Below, piece by piece: positions 1-10,715 of a DNA stretch of 64,000 nt (position 1 is the first letter of the stretch; every line of letters starts with the position of its first letter). Under the pieces are notes generated by a model that worked only from the letters and a program-made list of their open reading frames with translations, did no database searches and was not told the DNA's origin. This DNA is from Monomorium pharaonis (lineage: Eukaryota > Arthropoda > Insecta > Hymenoptera > Formicidae). The translations under genes were made by a program, and so were the position numbers. The stretch spans positions 16,061,244-16,125,243 of the forward strand of contig NC_050470.1 of the NCBI RefSeq assembly GCF_013373865.1, given 5' to 3'.

Positions 1-704
1 TTAACAATTGTAAATATTTAAAAACATTCTTTAACTTTTATAAAAAGACATGAAGATTAACGGTTTTGAATCCAAGTTGTTCTGTACATAAACAGCTATG
101 TATAATAATATATGTGAACAATATAATCAGAAACTTAAAGAAAGCTTTAATATTCCTCAATTATAGCATTATTAACTGTCTGAATATTTTTACTATCCTT
201 GCAATTTTATATTATTGGCAGCAAATTTGAGAAAGCACCAAAAAAGTATTTATAAGGTATACATTTTAGACAAGACCAAAAAGTAACGCTGTAACAAAAA
301 AAAGAAAAGCAAATTTTTAAAATTTGGCAAAAAAGAGATAACAGTAAGGATTTATATATATTAATCGTACATAAATTGTCAGAATGAGTAAGAAAAAAAA
401 TTGATAAAAATGTTCTTACTTCTTATTCTTCTTTTAACTTTCCTTGTTGTCTTGTATGGAATATTTTTCTTGCAATTTCTTGACTTCTCATGGTTTTTCC
501 GTCTTTCATTCACAAAATATTTTTTATTTTTGATTTTGCTACAGTTGTCTCCTTTAAGAATCGGGTCTCAATTCTTATTAATATTTTACAAGTGCGTAGA
601 TAACTGGGCAGTTGAAAACAAATTAATAAAAGGAAAGAATCGGTTCAACAACATCTGCAATTATAAATAGCACATAGATATTGTATTCTCTATTTTATGT
701 AAAT
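1..704. other. AT-rich intergenic/intronic DNA, nothing recognised
   Basis: AT-rich sequence immediately 5' of the LINE. A short hydrophobic open frame at 401-670 has low-complexity Phe/Leu/Ile composition typical of random translation of T-rich DNA and no recognisable motif, so I do not call it a gene. The last 14 bases (705-718) are the 5' copy of the LINE target duplication. Confidence 0.6.
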
Positions 705-718
705 ATTAGCTTATACTT
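705..718. repeat. 5' target-site duplication of the LINE
   Basis: ATTAGCTTATACTT here matches ATTAGCCTATACTT at 5675-5688 with one mismatch. The two copies bracket a complete LINE exactly, so the element is probably full length, not 5'-truncated. Confidence 0.85.
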
Positions 719-1098
719 GACTTCCGTTTCCGGTGTCATAGAGAGTGACAGGTGTGTGTGTGGCGTGTGAAAGAGCGAGTGAGTAAGGTGGTTAAGAAGC
801 AGAGAATAATTGCGAGAGGGGTGGCAGTGAGAGAAGGTACGTTAGGTGGAGTGGGGGAAGAAGAGTGGGAGAGGAGAAAATAGTAATTAGTTAATTAGAG
901 ACGAAAGAGAATTGAGTGGGCAGGTTAGAGAACATAGAGAAGGTAGGGGCTAGAGAGAGGCAAGCGAAGAGAAGTAGCGGGTAGGAGGGAGACACGAGCG
1001 ACGCGAGTGGACGGGCGGAGAGTTAGAGAGGCAGGCGAGTGAGTTCGTAGGAGCGGTATAGAAAGAAGTAAGTAAGTTAGGAGTACAATAAGGAAGGT

Positions 1099-2133
1099 AT
1101 GGCGGAAAACGAAAATAGAGAGGAGGAGGGATTAGGAGGAGAGGAACAGATGGGGGAAGAGGGAGAAAAGGGGGGAGGATTAAAAAACAAGGGGGATGTA
1201 GCGAAAAAGAAGGGGAGGCCGACAAATTTAGAAAGGCTGACTAGAGAAAGAACAAGAAGCATGAATAGCATAGAAGAAATGTTGATAAGGGGAAAAAGGA
1301 AGGAACGAGAGCAGGATGAGGAGGGGATGGAGATAATGGAAGAGGAGGAGATACTTAAAAGAAGCAGGATAGGAAAGGGGTCTCCGGAAACGAATGAGTG
1401 TAGAGGGGGCAATTTGGGTAAAATATTAGAGGAATTAGGAAAGCTGGGAAAGAAAATGGATGAAGGAAAGGAGGAGTTGAAGAAACAGATAGCAGATCTA
1501 AAAAATAGGTGGGAGGAGGAAAGGAGAGAAATGAGGGATAGGATAGAGTTGATGGAAAAAAGAATAGAAGACTTAGAAGAGAAATTGGAGAAGGAGGGGG
1601 ATAAAAGGAGGGAAACTTTAAAAGAAGAGGGGAGAAAGGAAGGAAAGGAGGGGGCAGGGGGGATAACGAGAAGAATGAGAGAGGTCGAAGTAAGGTTAGA
1701 CAAAAGGGAGAGGGAATCAAGGAGAAATAATATAATAGTCAAAGGAATTAAGATAGGAGAGGGAAAGGTGGAAGAGACAATAAAGGAGCTTTGGGGGGAA
1801 ATGGGTATAGAAGAGAGCTTAAGAGAGGTAAGGAGAGTAGGGGGGGTAGACAGAGAGGGGAGAGGGATGATGTTAGTAAAGTTAGGAAGCTTGGAGAGCA
1901 AGAGGAGAGTGATGGAGGCAAAGAAGAGACTAAAAGGTAGAAGGGAGAGGATAGATGACGATTTAACGAGAGAGGAGAGAAGAGCGAGATGGAAAATAGA
2001 AAGGGAAGCAGATAAAGAAAGGGAAAAAGGGAAGAGAGTTAATGTAGGATATATGAGGATGTGGGTAGATGGGAAAGTAAAGATATGGGATGAGATAGGA
2101 GAAATGTGGTTTGGAGATAAGGTAAACGAGTAA
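1099..2133 (+). CDS. LINE ORF1 protein (coiled coil plus RRM-like domain)
   Basis: Intact 344-residue frame. The N-terminal third is charged with a basic patch (AKKKGRPTNLERLTRERTRS, about residues 36-55). Residues about 110-190 are an almost uninterrupted Lys/Glu/Arg heptad-rich coiled coil, expected to trimerise. From residue about 205 the motif RRNNIIVKGI begins a region resembling the RNA-recognition-motif of L1-type ORF1 proteins, followed by a basic C-terminal segment. Known role for the family: RNA-binding chaperone that packages LINE RNA into an RNP with the ORF2 protein. It stops 11 bp before ORF2 begins. Such proteins are commonly mis-annotated as golgin- or trichohyalin-like host proteins because of the coiled coil. 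I choose the ATG at 1099 because it opens the frame; later ATGs would remove the basic patch. Confidence 0.85.
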   Translation: MAENENREEEGLGGEEQMGEEGEKGGGLKNKGDVAKKKGRPTNLERLTRERTRSMNSIEEMLIRGKRKEREQDEEGMEIMEEEEILKRSRIGKGSPETNECRGGNLGKILEELGKLGKKMDEGKEELKKQIADLKNRWEEERREMRDRIELMEKRIEDLEEKLEKEGDKRRETLKEEGRKEGKEGAGGITRRMREVEVRLDKRERESRRNNIIVKGIKIGEGKVEETIKELWGEMGIEESLREVRRVGGVDREGRGMMLVKLGSLESKRRVMEAKKRLKGRRERIDDDLTREERRARWKIEREADKEREKGKRVNVGYMRMWVDGKVKIWDEIGEMWFGDKVNE

Positions 2134-2144
2134 GGAGAGGCAGT

Positions 2145-3203
2145 ATGAGGGGAGGAAAAGGGGAAGGAGGAGAGGGGAAGGAGAGAAGGGGAGGGGAGAT
2201 GGAACGAGGAGGGGGGGAATATAAAGTAGGATTTTGGAACGTAGCAGGGTTGGGGAATAAGGACAAAGACTTCTGGGAAGGCTTGAAGGATTGGGATGTA
2301 ATAGTAATGAGTGAGACGTGGGTGGATAAGGGGGGATGGGTGAAAGTGAAGGAAAAGTTACCGAAGGGTTATGCGTGGGAGGCACAGTGGGCGGGTAGAG
2401 ATAAATTAAAAGGGAGGGCAAAAGGGGGGATGGTGATAGGAATAAGAAAAGAGATAAAGATAGATAGAAGTGAGCAGGGGGGGGAGATAGAGGGGGTGTT
2501 GGTAAAGAAAATATGTCTAGGAGATGATTGGTGGAGGGTGATAGGAGTTTATGTAAATAAAGACCTAGAAGCTAAAATGGAGTCGTTGAAAGGGTGGATG
2601 GAAGGGAGAGAGGAGGGAGTGAGGATGATTATAGGAGGAGATTTCAATGTAAGAACGGGTAGAGAGGGGGGAAGATATATGGAAGGTGAGGGGAAGAGAG
2701 AATCGAGAGATGTTACGGTAAATAGTGAAGGAAGGAAGTTCTGTAGGTTTATAGGAGAGATGGGATACGCGATTATAAATGGGGATGTGAAGGGGGATGA
2801 GAGAGGGGAATGGACGCATGTGGGATGGAAGGGAGGATCGGTAATTGATTACGTGATCGGGGACGAGGAAATGAGAGAAAGGCTGATTAAAATGGAGGTG
2901 GAGGATAAAATAGATTCGGATCATCAGCCAGTGTCGGTATGGTTAAAAGGAAGGAGGGAAAAGAGGAGGAACAGAGAAGAAAAAGATAGAGGGAGAGAGA
3001 AAGTAGTGTGGTCGGAGGAAGGGAGGAAAAGATTTGCGGAGAAGTATGGGGTTATAAATTTGGGGGACATAGAGGTGGAGGAAGAATGGGGAAGGATGAA
3101 AAGGAAGATAGAAGAGGCTATGGAGAACATGGTAAAGAAAAGGGCTGGGGGGGGAGGAAGGGATGGTGGGATGAGGAGTGCAGAGAGGGGAAGAGGAGAG
3201 TGA
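2145..3203 (+). pseudogene. LINE ORF2 part 1: APE-type endonuclease domain
   Basis: The frame opens with ATG at 2145 just after the ORF1 stop. Apurinic-endonuclease motifs run in order: VGFWNVAGLG (catalytic Asn), VMSETWV (metal-binding Glu), GGDFNVRTG (Asp/Asn pair), EWTHVGWKGGSVIDYVIG, and DSDHQPVSVWL with the terminal SDH. All expected catalytic residues are visible, so the domain itself appears intact. The protein nicks target DNA to prime reverse transcription. After about 3146 this frame becomes nonsense-like and stops at 3203, while the homologous protein continues in another frame. The change of register lies in the G8 run at 3147-3154. Confidence 0.85.
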
Positions 3204-4396
3204 GAAGGGAACTAAGGAGGTGGAAAAGAAAGGGAGGGGATGGGGAGGAGTTCAGGAGGGAAAAAGGGAAATACAAGAGACTATGTGAGGAAAAGAAGGA
3301 TAAGGAGAGAGAAGAGTGGGAGAAGGAGGTAGCGAGGGCGAGGTCGGAGGGGCAGGTATGGAAGATAGTAAATAAGGAGCGGAAAAAGAGAGGGAGGGTG
3401 GATGAGTCAATAGAAATAGAAGAATGGGACGGCTACTTTAGAAAGTTGTTGGGAGGGGTGGAAGAGAGGGTAAGGATGGAATGGGTAGGAGAGAGGGTGG
3501 AGGATGAGGAGGAGGAAATAGGTAGGGAAGAGATAAGGAGAGTAGTGAAAGGTTTGAAGGTGGGGAAGGCATCGGGAGAAGATGGGATACCGAATGAGGT
3601 GTGGAAATATGGAGGGGAGGAGTTGGAGATTAGTTTGTGGAAATTATGTAATAGGGTATGGAAAGGAGAGGGTTGGCCAGAAGGGTGGAAGGAAGGAATA
3701 GTAGTACCTATAGTGAAAAAGGGGGAAGGAGTAAAAGTAGAGGAGTACAGAGGAGTAACGTTATTGCAAACGGCGTATAAGGTGTACACGGCAGTATTGG
3801 CAGAAAGGTTAAGGATAGAGTTAGAAGAGAAAAGTATTTTGCCGCCGAGTCAAGCGGGGTTCAGAAGGGGATGGGGTACAGTGGATAATGTGTACGTCCT
3901 GAACTATTTGATGAACAGGCAATTAGAGAAGAGGGGGGGGAAATTAATCTTATTATTTGTAGACATGAAGGCGGCTTTTGATTCGGTAGACAGAGAAGTT
4001 TTGGTGACAGCAATGAGAAAGAGAGGAGTAAGAGAGGGGCTAGTCAAGAGATGTGGAGAGGTGCTAAAAGAGACAGGAAGTAGGGTGAAGGTAGGAAAAA
4101 CGGAAGGGAAAAAGTTTTGGACAGAAAGGGGTGTAAGACAGGGGTGCCCGTTAAGTCCTTGCCTGTTTACCTTGCTTTTGGCGGATATAGATGAAAAATT
4201 GGAGAAAGGAGGATGGGGGGGAATTGAATTGGGGGGAAAGAAAATATATTCGCTGGCATATGCAGATGATGTGGTGCTAATAGCGAAGGATGAAGAGGGA
4301 ATGAAAGGGATGATGGGTAAATTGGAGAGTTATCTGGATGGGAAGAAGTTGGAAGTAAATACGGAGAAAACAAAGATTATGAGATGTAAAAGAGGT
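3155..4396 (+). pseudogene. LINE ORF2 part 2: reverse transcriptase domain
   Basis: This frame is open from 3008 to 4459, but the meaningful protein lies from about 3155 to 4396. Reverse-transcriptase motifs in order: KVGKASGEDGIPNEVWK, WKEGIVVPIVKKGEG and EEYRGVTLL, PPSQAGFRRGWGT, the catalytic DMKAAFDSVDR, GVRQGCPLSPCLFTLLLADI, the YADDVVLIA box, and LEVNTEKTKIM. Both aspartates of YADD and the DMKAAFD aspartate are present, so the active site is complete. Known role: target-primed reverse transcription. It is out of register with the endonuclease segment upstream and with the C-terminal segment downstream. Confidence 0.88.
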
Positions 4397-5651
4397 GGGG
4401 GGGAGAAGGAAAAAGATAAACTGGAGATGGAAAGGAAAGAAGTTAGAGGAGGTAAATAGGTTTAAATACCTGGGGTACACGTTGCTGGCAAATGGAAAAC
4501 AGGATGGGCATGTAGAAGAAAGAGTAAAAAAAGGTTTGGCTATTTTAGGACAGATCTGGGGAATAGGGAAAAGGAGGTTTGGAAGAGACTGGGGGAGAAG
4601 GCTATGGTTATTTGATAGGTTGGTGTGGTCGGTGGTAAGTTACGGTGTAGAGATTTGGGGATGGAAGAGGAGAATAGGGGTAGAAAGACTGCAGGAGAGA
4701 TACTTGAGATGGATGTTAGGAGTAGAGAGAAGTGTACCAGGATATATGATAAGAGAAGAATTGCAAAGGGATAGATTGGAGGGAAGAGCGGGAATGAGAG
4801 CATGGGGTTACGAAAAGAAGTTAGAAGAGGGAGGAGGGGGAGAGCTGGCAAGGAGATGTTGGATGGAGATAAAGAAGAAAGCGAGGGAGGGCAAGGCGAA
4901 ATCGGGGTGGGAAGTAGAAAGGATAAATTTCTATAAAGAGAGGGGATGGGAGATGGAGGAGGTGGAGAGGCTAAGGGAGAGAGGGAAGCTAAGAGGAGAG
5001 GAGTTGGTAAGGAGAGAGAGGGAAAAGCAAAGAAAGGAAAGATGGGAGGGAATCAAGGATTCAAAATACAATGGGTGGTATTGGCGAGTAAAAGGGGAGG
5101 GGATTCCGGAATATTTAAAAAGGAATTGGGAGGAGAAAAGATGGCAAAGGATGGCAAGGTATAGGTTAGGGGGAGTAATGAGGGGGGGGAGATATTGGGA
5201 GGAGGAGGAGAGGAGGACATGTAGGATATGCGGATGGGGGGAGGAGACGTGGGAGCATGTTTGGGAAGAGTGTATAGACTGGGGGGTACAAAAAAGCTGG
5301 CAGGAGATGGTGGAGGAATTATTAGGGGAGGAGGGGGAGGGAGAGTGGTGGATGGAGAGGTTAGATAGACTAAGAGAGGACAGGAGGATAGAAGAGGAGG
5401 GAGGGGAGAGGGGAGGGGGAGAAAAGAAGGTAGAGCGCGTGTGGATGAATGAATGTAAAGGAAATAGAATGGAAGAAATGTACAGCGGAAGCGGAGGTCC
5501 AAGTGTGAATGGCTGTGGAGGTATGAATGCTCTTTCTCTCTCTCAAGCGAGTGTGAATGTGAATGCGAGTAGAGCGGCGGATAATAGTTTAAGAGAGGCG
5601 AGGAATTATTGTGAGCGGAGCGGAGGTCCGCTTGTACCCCGCAAGGGATAG
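4397..5651 (+). pseudogene. LINE ORF2 part 3: thumb/connector and C-terminal zinc-knuckle region
   Basis: The third frame resumes ORF2 at the G7 run 4397-4403 with RFKYLGYTLLANG, the segment that follows the YADD palm in LINE reverse transcriptases. It then has a basic, Trp-rich region and near 5213-5276 a Cys/His cluster TCRICGWGEETWEHVWEEC, which fits a C-terminal CCHC-type nucleic-acid-binding motif. The last 60 or so residues, after about 5480, lose the purine bias and read like 3' UTR, so the true stop may have been earlier and the frame may simply be open to 5651. Confidence 0.8.
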
Positions 5652-5688
5652 CAATAAATATTATTATTATTATTATTAGCCTATACTT
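5652..5688 (+). repeat. LINE 3' (ATT)n tail and 3' target-site duplication
   Basis: AATAAATATTATTATTATTA-type tail ends at about 5674, then ATTAGCCTATACTT (5675-5688) repeats the 5' flank. A short trinucleotide tail replaces poly(A). Confidence 0.85.
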
Positions 5689-6179
5689 ATCTGACATATA
5701 TATTTGTTTATTGCAATGATGGTAATTTTATTACATTAATTCTAGTGGAAAGAACTGTATATGTCATGATCTTGAGTGATATTCATATCTCGAGTGAGAC
5801 CCTGGAAGCCAAAACCCTGGAAAAATTACTTAAATAACTATTTAAAATTAGCTAATTATATACATGTAATATTTATCATTATTTTTATAATGATAATATT
5901 TATTATTATTCTTTACTTTGTTTATGTTTTTATTTATTTGTTATTTTAATTTTAATTTTAAGTAAAATATTAAAATGTATATATTTTATATTTACAATTC
6001 AATGTTTTATAATTATACAATATTTATTATTATACGCGCGCGTACATATGTAACAATATATCAAATGTATTATGTAAACTACAGACTTACTACTTGAACA
6101 GTGTTGCTAATCCATAGAAATCAAAATTATATCATTTAGGAAATTTTGTTAGTACCAACATTATCCCCACTTTTCAAGA
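5689..6179. other. AT-rich spacer, nothing recognised
   Basis: Very AT-rich sequence with simple T/A runs and a short CG/TA alternation near 6034-6044. I see no gene, terminal repeat or RNA here. Confidence 0.5.
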
Positions 6180-6505
6180 AATTGTCGTCTAACCGTATGG
6201 GCTAACAGTGAACTTGGCAAAAGTATAGAATCTGAGATTGCTGATCTGCTACCTCCAAGGACTCTGCCTGGAACACAATATGCGCTACCATGTACATTAG
6301 TGGGGATGAAGCATTTCCCTTGAAGCACTACTAATGAGGCCATTTGCAAGAAAATCATTAAAGAGAGATTTAAAAATAATCCCTAATTACCGTTTATTAA
6401 GAGTAAGAAGAACTATAGGAAACAATTTTGGAATTCTTGTGTCTCGTTGGAGAATTTTACGTAAACCAATACAATGTAAAGAAGAAACAGCTCATAAGAT
6501 AATTC
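6180..6505 (+). pseudogene. PIF/Harbinger-type transposase C-terminal fragment
   Basis: Read across a frame change near 6300-6335, this encodes the end of a DDE_Tnp_4-type (PIF/Harbinger) transposase. First comes a stretch with SEIADLLPPRTLPGT. Then comes a GDEAFPL box (its acidic pair belongs to the DDE triad in this family), and then MRPFARKSLKRDLKIIPNYR and GNNFGILVSRWRILRKPI. The last matches the conserved NYRLSRARRVVENAFGIL-ARWRIFRKPI block of the family. At least one indel and one in-frame stop lie between the two parts, so it is a dead fragment of about 110 codons from a protein of usually 350-400. A MADF/BESS-like frame on the opposite strand downstream (7780 to 7040) looks like the second Harbinger protein, giving a convergent pair. 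Confidence 0.75.
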
Positions 6506-7039
6506 TCTTTTCTATTAAACTTTATTTTTTATATTAAACAAAATATAAATTTCTCTTTACAATCGGATACAATAAATTATTCAACAAAACTAAAAAGTAC
6601 AGGAAGATCTTAACAAAAATCTTAAAAAAGACGGATCTTTCGTAGTTTAAAAATTATATAATTTGAATGAAAAAATGCTGGATGATCTTGATTTTGTGCT
6701 TTAGTGAAGGATAATCCAGAATTACAAAAAAACGTCTCATTCTATGTTACAGATAGCACATAAAATAATTCTCGTATTACACTTAATAACTTAAAAAAAT
6801 AGTTTATTTTCTTGCAATATTAAAAAATAGAAAGAATGGTGAAACTAAAAGAACGAAACTAGCTTACTTTTTGCTATATTAAACAACTAAAAAGAAAGAT
6901 GAAACTTAAAAATCAAACTAGTTTGTTTTCTTACAATATTAAACAAAAAAATGAAACTGAAAGAATCCATTTATTTGAATAATAAAGAAAAAATAAAAGT
7001 GAAATTAAATAGTATCTTCTTCAAATGATTGTATAACTT
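6506..7039. other. AT-rich spacer between convergent Harbinger remnants
   Basis: Repeated words such as AACTAAAAAG and TTTTCTTGCAATATTAAA recur at roughly 60-bp spacing between 6770 and 6960, an eroded low-order tandem repeat. No coding potential seen. Confidence 0.4.
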
Positions 7040-7780
7040 CAAATATTTTCATCATACAATGGCTTTTTTATTTTTAGGTACTTGTTTCAAGAATTGTAAA
7101 ATCACAATTACCATGGCCTTATTTTCTTCCATGTCATCATGTGTAACTTGAGTTACAGTATTAGTGCTTTGCAGTAATTTTGGTAGTTTACAACACATCG
7201 AATTTATTGCTTTAGTTGATTCAAGTGAAGCAACTTCAACATCATCGTACCCTTTTCTTCTTTTGCAAATATCTGTTTTAGGGACAGCAAAGACATGTTT
7301 AGCCTTAACACTAGATAATTCTTTATCATCGAGTTCACTTATATTCTTATCTTGAAAGTAATGGAATAATTATTAATAAAAATAATTTTTAATAATATAA
7401 TAATATATTTTTTAATTATACTTATAAAAAACTAAACGTTAAAAATGATACTTACTTTTACTTTTGTTACTACTGAGATCTTCATTGCACAAAGATACAG
7501 TGGATGTCGATTCGGAAGATAAATTTAGTGTTTCCTAAAATGAATTCATAAATGCTATCTGTGAGATAATCTCTGTTTTCTCTTTCATATGTATTGTAGA
7601 AGCTCTTTGTGTTTGCGTGGTTAATAATTTATTTAATTTGGCATTAGTAACTGTAGCGAATACAAAAGCAAATCGAAAAGATGCCAGTGTTTGATTGAGT
7701 GCATCTAATGTTGCAATAGATTTTGATCCAGGTACGGATATTTTTCTTGGCCTTTTATAATTTGACGTAGTTCTTGTCAT
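7040..7780 (-). pseudogene. MADF/BESS-like accessory protein remnant of a Harbinger element
   Basis: On the minus strand an upstream frame (7780 to 7535) starts MTRTTSNYKRPRKISVPGSK. A second stretch (about 7350 to 7070) reads KDKNISELDDKELSSVKAKH and later MEENKAMVIVILQFLKQVPK, resembling the acidic linker and C-terminal BESS-like helix of the MADF/Myb proteins that accompany PIF/Harbinger transposases. The two are separated by an AT-rich gap (about 7350-7460) that may be an intron, and the last part changes frame. The usual job of such proteins is to bind the element ends and bring the transposase to the nucleus. The assignment rests on pattern and on the neighbouring transposase, so it is moderate. 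Confidence 0.45.
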
Positions 7781-8346
7781 TCATGCAAAATGGTATTAGT
7801 ATTAAAGATAAAATTATGTTAAATTTAATGATTAGGGAAGAAATACATTAAATATATATATTTACTTTCGAGGAACCTATAACTTGTCCAAAAATCTATG
7901 GATAGCTTGAAAAAAAAAACAGTCAAAAGATTACTATTTCATAACACACAGATAGGTTATGTACAATAAAAAAATAATTTTCGAAAAATTTACCACTTAT
8001 TAGTTTTGTCAAAGCATTTCCTATGCTTTCCCGGGACTGTCCCAATTACGCACATAAGCGATTGGACATAGTAATATTTCCCAATCGGTCACAGTCCCTA
8101 TTGGACACAGACCCGATTGGACACAGTTCCGATTGGACACGGATTCGATTGGACACGGTCTCGATTGCACACCGACCCGTTTGCATACGGACCCGATTGC
8201 ACACGGACCCGATTGCGCACCGACCCGTTTGCACACGGACCCGATTGCACACGATATGATTCCGTATTGCAGATAGTATATAGATTAGCGACTTGGACGG
8301 GTGGATGCGGACGGGGGGGAAGCAAAACCCCTCTTACACCCCCCCT

Positions 8347-8349
8347 GTG

Positions 8350-8421
<72 letters not shown>

Positions 8422-8424
8422 TGT
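8347..8424. repeat. (GCGT)n microsatellite in the core of copy A
   Basis: Nearly perfect tetranucleotide run with alternating purine/pyrimidine composition. It occupies the same place as dinucleotide runs in the other foldback copies. Confidence 0.95.
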
Positions 8425-8460
8425 GTACAAAGCATTCTCTGCATCACATGAGTTTGCGAC

Positions 8461-8815
8461 TATAAAATATTCATAAGAAGGAAAAATATTTATGATAAAT
8501 ATTTTGTACACATTTTTATATCTGAGTTTGCCAGGTATTAAAAAATTATGATAAATATTTATGAAAATATTAAAAATAAATATTTATGCTATTACTATCA
8601 AAAAATATAAAAAATATTTCGAGTTCATGTACCATAAATATTTTTCAGTACATTAAAAATATATATTTCATATATTGTTAATAATAATTTTTGTATTATT
8701 TTTAAATGATTTATGAAAAATAATTATATAACTTTTAAAAAATATTTTTTTTAAATAAATTTGTAAAATATTTATAAGAATTTATGATAAATTTTCTGTA
8801 CTATCGAAGTTGTTT
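8461..8815. other. AT-rich insertion inside foldback copy A
   Basis: Dense in AAATATTTAT and TTTATGATAAA words on both strands; the beginning (AATATTTATGATAAATATTTT) and end (AATTTATGATAAATTTTCTG) resemble each other. Possibly a small MITE. No coding sequence. Confidence 0.4.
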
Positions 8816-9053
8816 TTATATTATTCTGTGATGCAGAATCGTATCGTGTACAATCGGATCCGTATGCAATTGATTCGGTGTTCAATTCAAACGTTATGTT
8901 TCTAATTGCTGTTGTGTTCAATAGGATCTGTGTCCGATCGGGACGGTGCACAATCGGGACTGTGTCCAATCAAATCCGTGTCTAATCGGGACTTTGTCTG
9001 ATCGGGAAATACTACTGGGTCCGATTGTTTATGTGCGCAATTGGGCCTCACTC

Positions 9054-10330
9054 ATTTTCGCATGCCATGTCTGTCTTTTATATTTTTATAATCGTTTCTT
9101 CTTTTATCATATAATTTTGGATTGCCTTTAACTAAAGCAATCAAGATCATCCTGCACTTTTTCATCTAAATTACATATTCCTAACACTATAACAGATTCG
9201 TCGTTTTTAAAATGATCGTCATTATTTTCTTGTTCCATCATTTTTATAACGTAAACAGATATCTTATTTTGTGTTAACTGTTATATTCTGTAATAACCTA
9301 CAAGTCACAATGTATTCAGTATAACTTAGGTTAGATTACATTAGATTGATTCGTTGGTAAGTCGCAGTCGCAGGAATTAGAACCGACTTGCACGATTGTG
9401 ACAACGACTAGCTTGCAACCAATCAAACAACCATCGATACGATTCTACGACTGCATTTTACGACTTCTATTGTAGACTAGCCTTTGGCTTAAGAGCCACA
9501 CTTTTGTTTTTCATTACAAGTGCAAATGATTGTATGTTTCAAGAACATTAATTAAAACATGGACAAAGTAGATAGTTATTGTCAATAACTGTAAAAGATC
9601 AATAAATATAATTATAAAGGTACAATTACAATTTAATTACAAATTTAATTGTAAAATAGCAATAAATATAATAAAATATAATGCTAATTAAATTGATGTA
9701 AGGAGAATGCAAAGTAAAATATGAAATGACGTGTCGTTTTATATTTGAGAAGTTGACTCGTAGTCATTTTGCAGTCTTTCGTCTCATGTATGCCTCAATT
9801 TATAAAACAATAAATTAGAAAATCAAAAATATTATTACGTCCAGCTTTATGAAATCTTGGGTCGGATCGGATAGTGATGATGGTAATGATGGTAATGATT
9901 GTCAAAGAATGGAGATAAGGCAGAGAAGGACGTAATGTAACGTGACTCCCGAAGGCTCGCGCTCAATAGGAAGAAAAGTGCCTTAGAGGCGAACGTACTT
10001 TTTATGACTGGAAAATGTTGGTCAGCGTGCCGACAGGCCCGTTATAACCATTTTTCGAGTCGTGCGCTTGTAGGTTCAAATTTCAAGTCAGCGAATTGAA
10101 TCACTTTATCTCAAGACTGGACCAGGTGCAATCTTTGATTAGGTTAAAGAGACGGTAGGTCATTTAAGAATTTAAATAAATGGTAAAATTTTGATTAAAA
10201 TTAACAAAATATTTATTCTAATAACATTTCTTTTTGAGTAGGAATACAATTTAGATGCTGAAGTCGTGCTTTAAAAATTGTAACGGTAAAGTAATCGGAT
10301 TTAAAACGCATAACAAATATGTAAATAATA
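9054..10330. other. Non-coding interval between foldback A and a tandem repeat
   Basis: Mixed composition. No gene seen. Around 9340-9490 there are several GACTTC/GTCGCAG words, and at about 10020-10090 a GC-richer patch holds a GGTTCAAAT word resembling a Pol III B box. I could not pair it with a convincing A box, so no tRNA or SINE is called. Confidence 0.4.
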
Positions 10331-10333
10331 TTA

Positions 10334-10681
10334 TGTGTAAATTAAACAATGTAATTAAAAATTGATCGGATTTTAATTATAAAACTACATACGAAGTTAC
10401 ATATTAAAACTATTACCAATGAGATAAACACTAAACAATAAAATTAGCAATTAATCGCATTTCAATTATAAAGTTACATATAAAATTACATATTAAAACG
10501 ATTACTAATAAGTTGAGCACTAAACAATGAAATTAGAGATTGATCGCATCTTAATCTAATAATAAAGTTACATATTAAGTTATATATTAAACAATTACCA
10601 ATAAGATAAACACTAAACAATAAAATTAGAGATTAATCGCATCTTAATTATAAAGTTACATATATTAAATCTATTACAAAT
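10334..10681. repeat. Tandem repeat, four units of about 80-93 bp
   Basis: Four diverged copies, each beginning near AGATAAACACTAAACAATAA and ending with ATTACCAAT: about 10334-10420, 10421-10509, 10510-10602, 10603-10681. They include ATTGATCGCAT-like and AAAGTTACATATTAA words. It ends 35 bp before the target duplication of foldback copy B. Confidence 0.8.
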
Positions 10682-10715
10682 AGGATTATTTGAATAGTTT
10701 GGTTACTCTAAGTGA

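Larger units (their letters stand above)
719..5674 (+). mobile_element. Full-length APE-type non-LTR retrotransposon (LINE), purine-rich sense strand
   Basis: The element has about 380 bp of 5' UTR, ORF1 (1099-2133), ORF2 split over three frames (2145-5651), and a 3' end made of a short ATT/TAA run (about 5655-5674) in place of a long poly(A). A 14-bp target duplication flanks it. A (TAA)n-like tail plus APE endonuclease, reverse transcriptase and a C-terminal CCHC-like motif fits the I/Jockey/R1-type group; I do not assign a clade. The coding strand is extraordinarily rich in G and A from roughly 770 to 5480, far from the base composition of the surrounding AT-rich DNA. Two single-base frame changes in ORF2 indicate a dead copy or assembly errors in G homopolymers. 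It lies in the same orientation as the host gene. Confidence 0.93.
8033..9053 (+). mobile_element. Foldback-like element, copy A
   Basis: Left arm (8033-8280) is an array of units such as CGATTGGACACGG and CGATTGCACACGG. The right arm (about 8838-9053) is its inverted partner; the outer ends correspond base for base (left CCCAATTACGCACATAAGCG, right as reverse complement CCCAATTGCGCACATAAACA). The core 8284-8460 holds GCGACTTGGACGGGTGG, a G-run, a long (GCGT)n at about 8347-8424, and AAAGCATTCTCTGCATCACA. An AT-rich stretch (8461-8815) separates core and right arm and is absent from the other copies, so it is probably a later insertion. Target duplication not resolved. No protein is encoded. 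Confidence 0.8.

Noticed and set aside
401..670. Small membrane protein
   Set aside because: Phe/Leu/Ile composition is what T-rich non-coding DNA yields; no conserved feature.
1077..2421. Long minus-strand open frames opposite the LINE ORFs
   Set aside because: They are Ser/Pro/Leu-rich shadows of the purine-rich sense strand, with no domains, while the sense strand has clear APE/RT motifs.
3147..3203. Programmed ribosomal frameshift between endonuclease and RT
   Set aside because: LINE ORF2 proteins of this kind are normally one frame; two shifts at G homopolymers are more simply indels or sequencing errors.
8033..8280. CRISPR-like array
   Set aside because: Units of about 10-13 bp repeat without unique spacers of regular size, arms are inverted copies, and the sequence is eukaryotic.
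8046..8511. Multiple overlapping frames in foldback copy A
   Set aside because: All frames are open because the short repeat units lack stops; the 'proteins' are tandem repeats in every frame on both strands.
10020..10110. tRNA-derived SINE or tRNA gene
   Set aside because: A B-box-like GGTTCAAAT is present, but no matching A box at proper distance and no cloverleaf.
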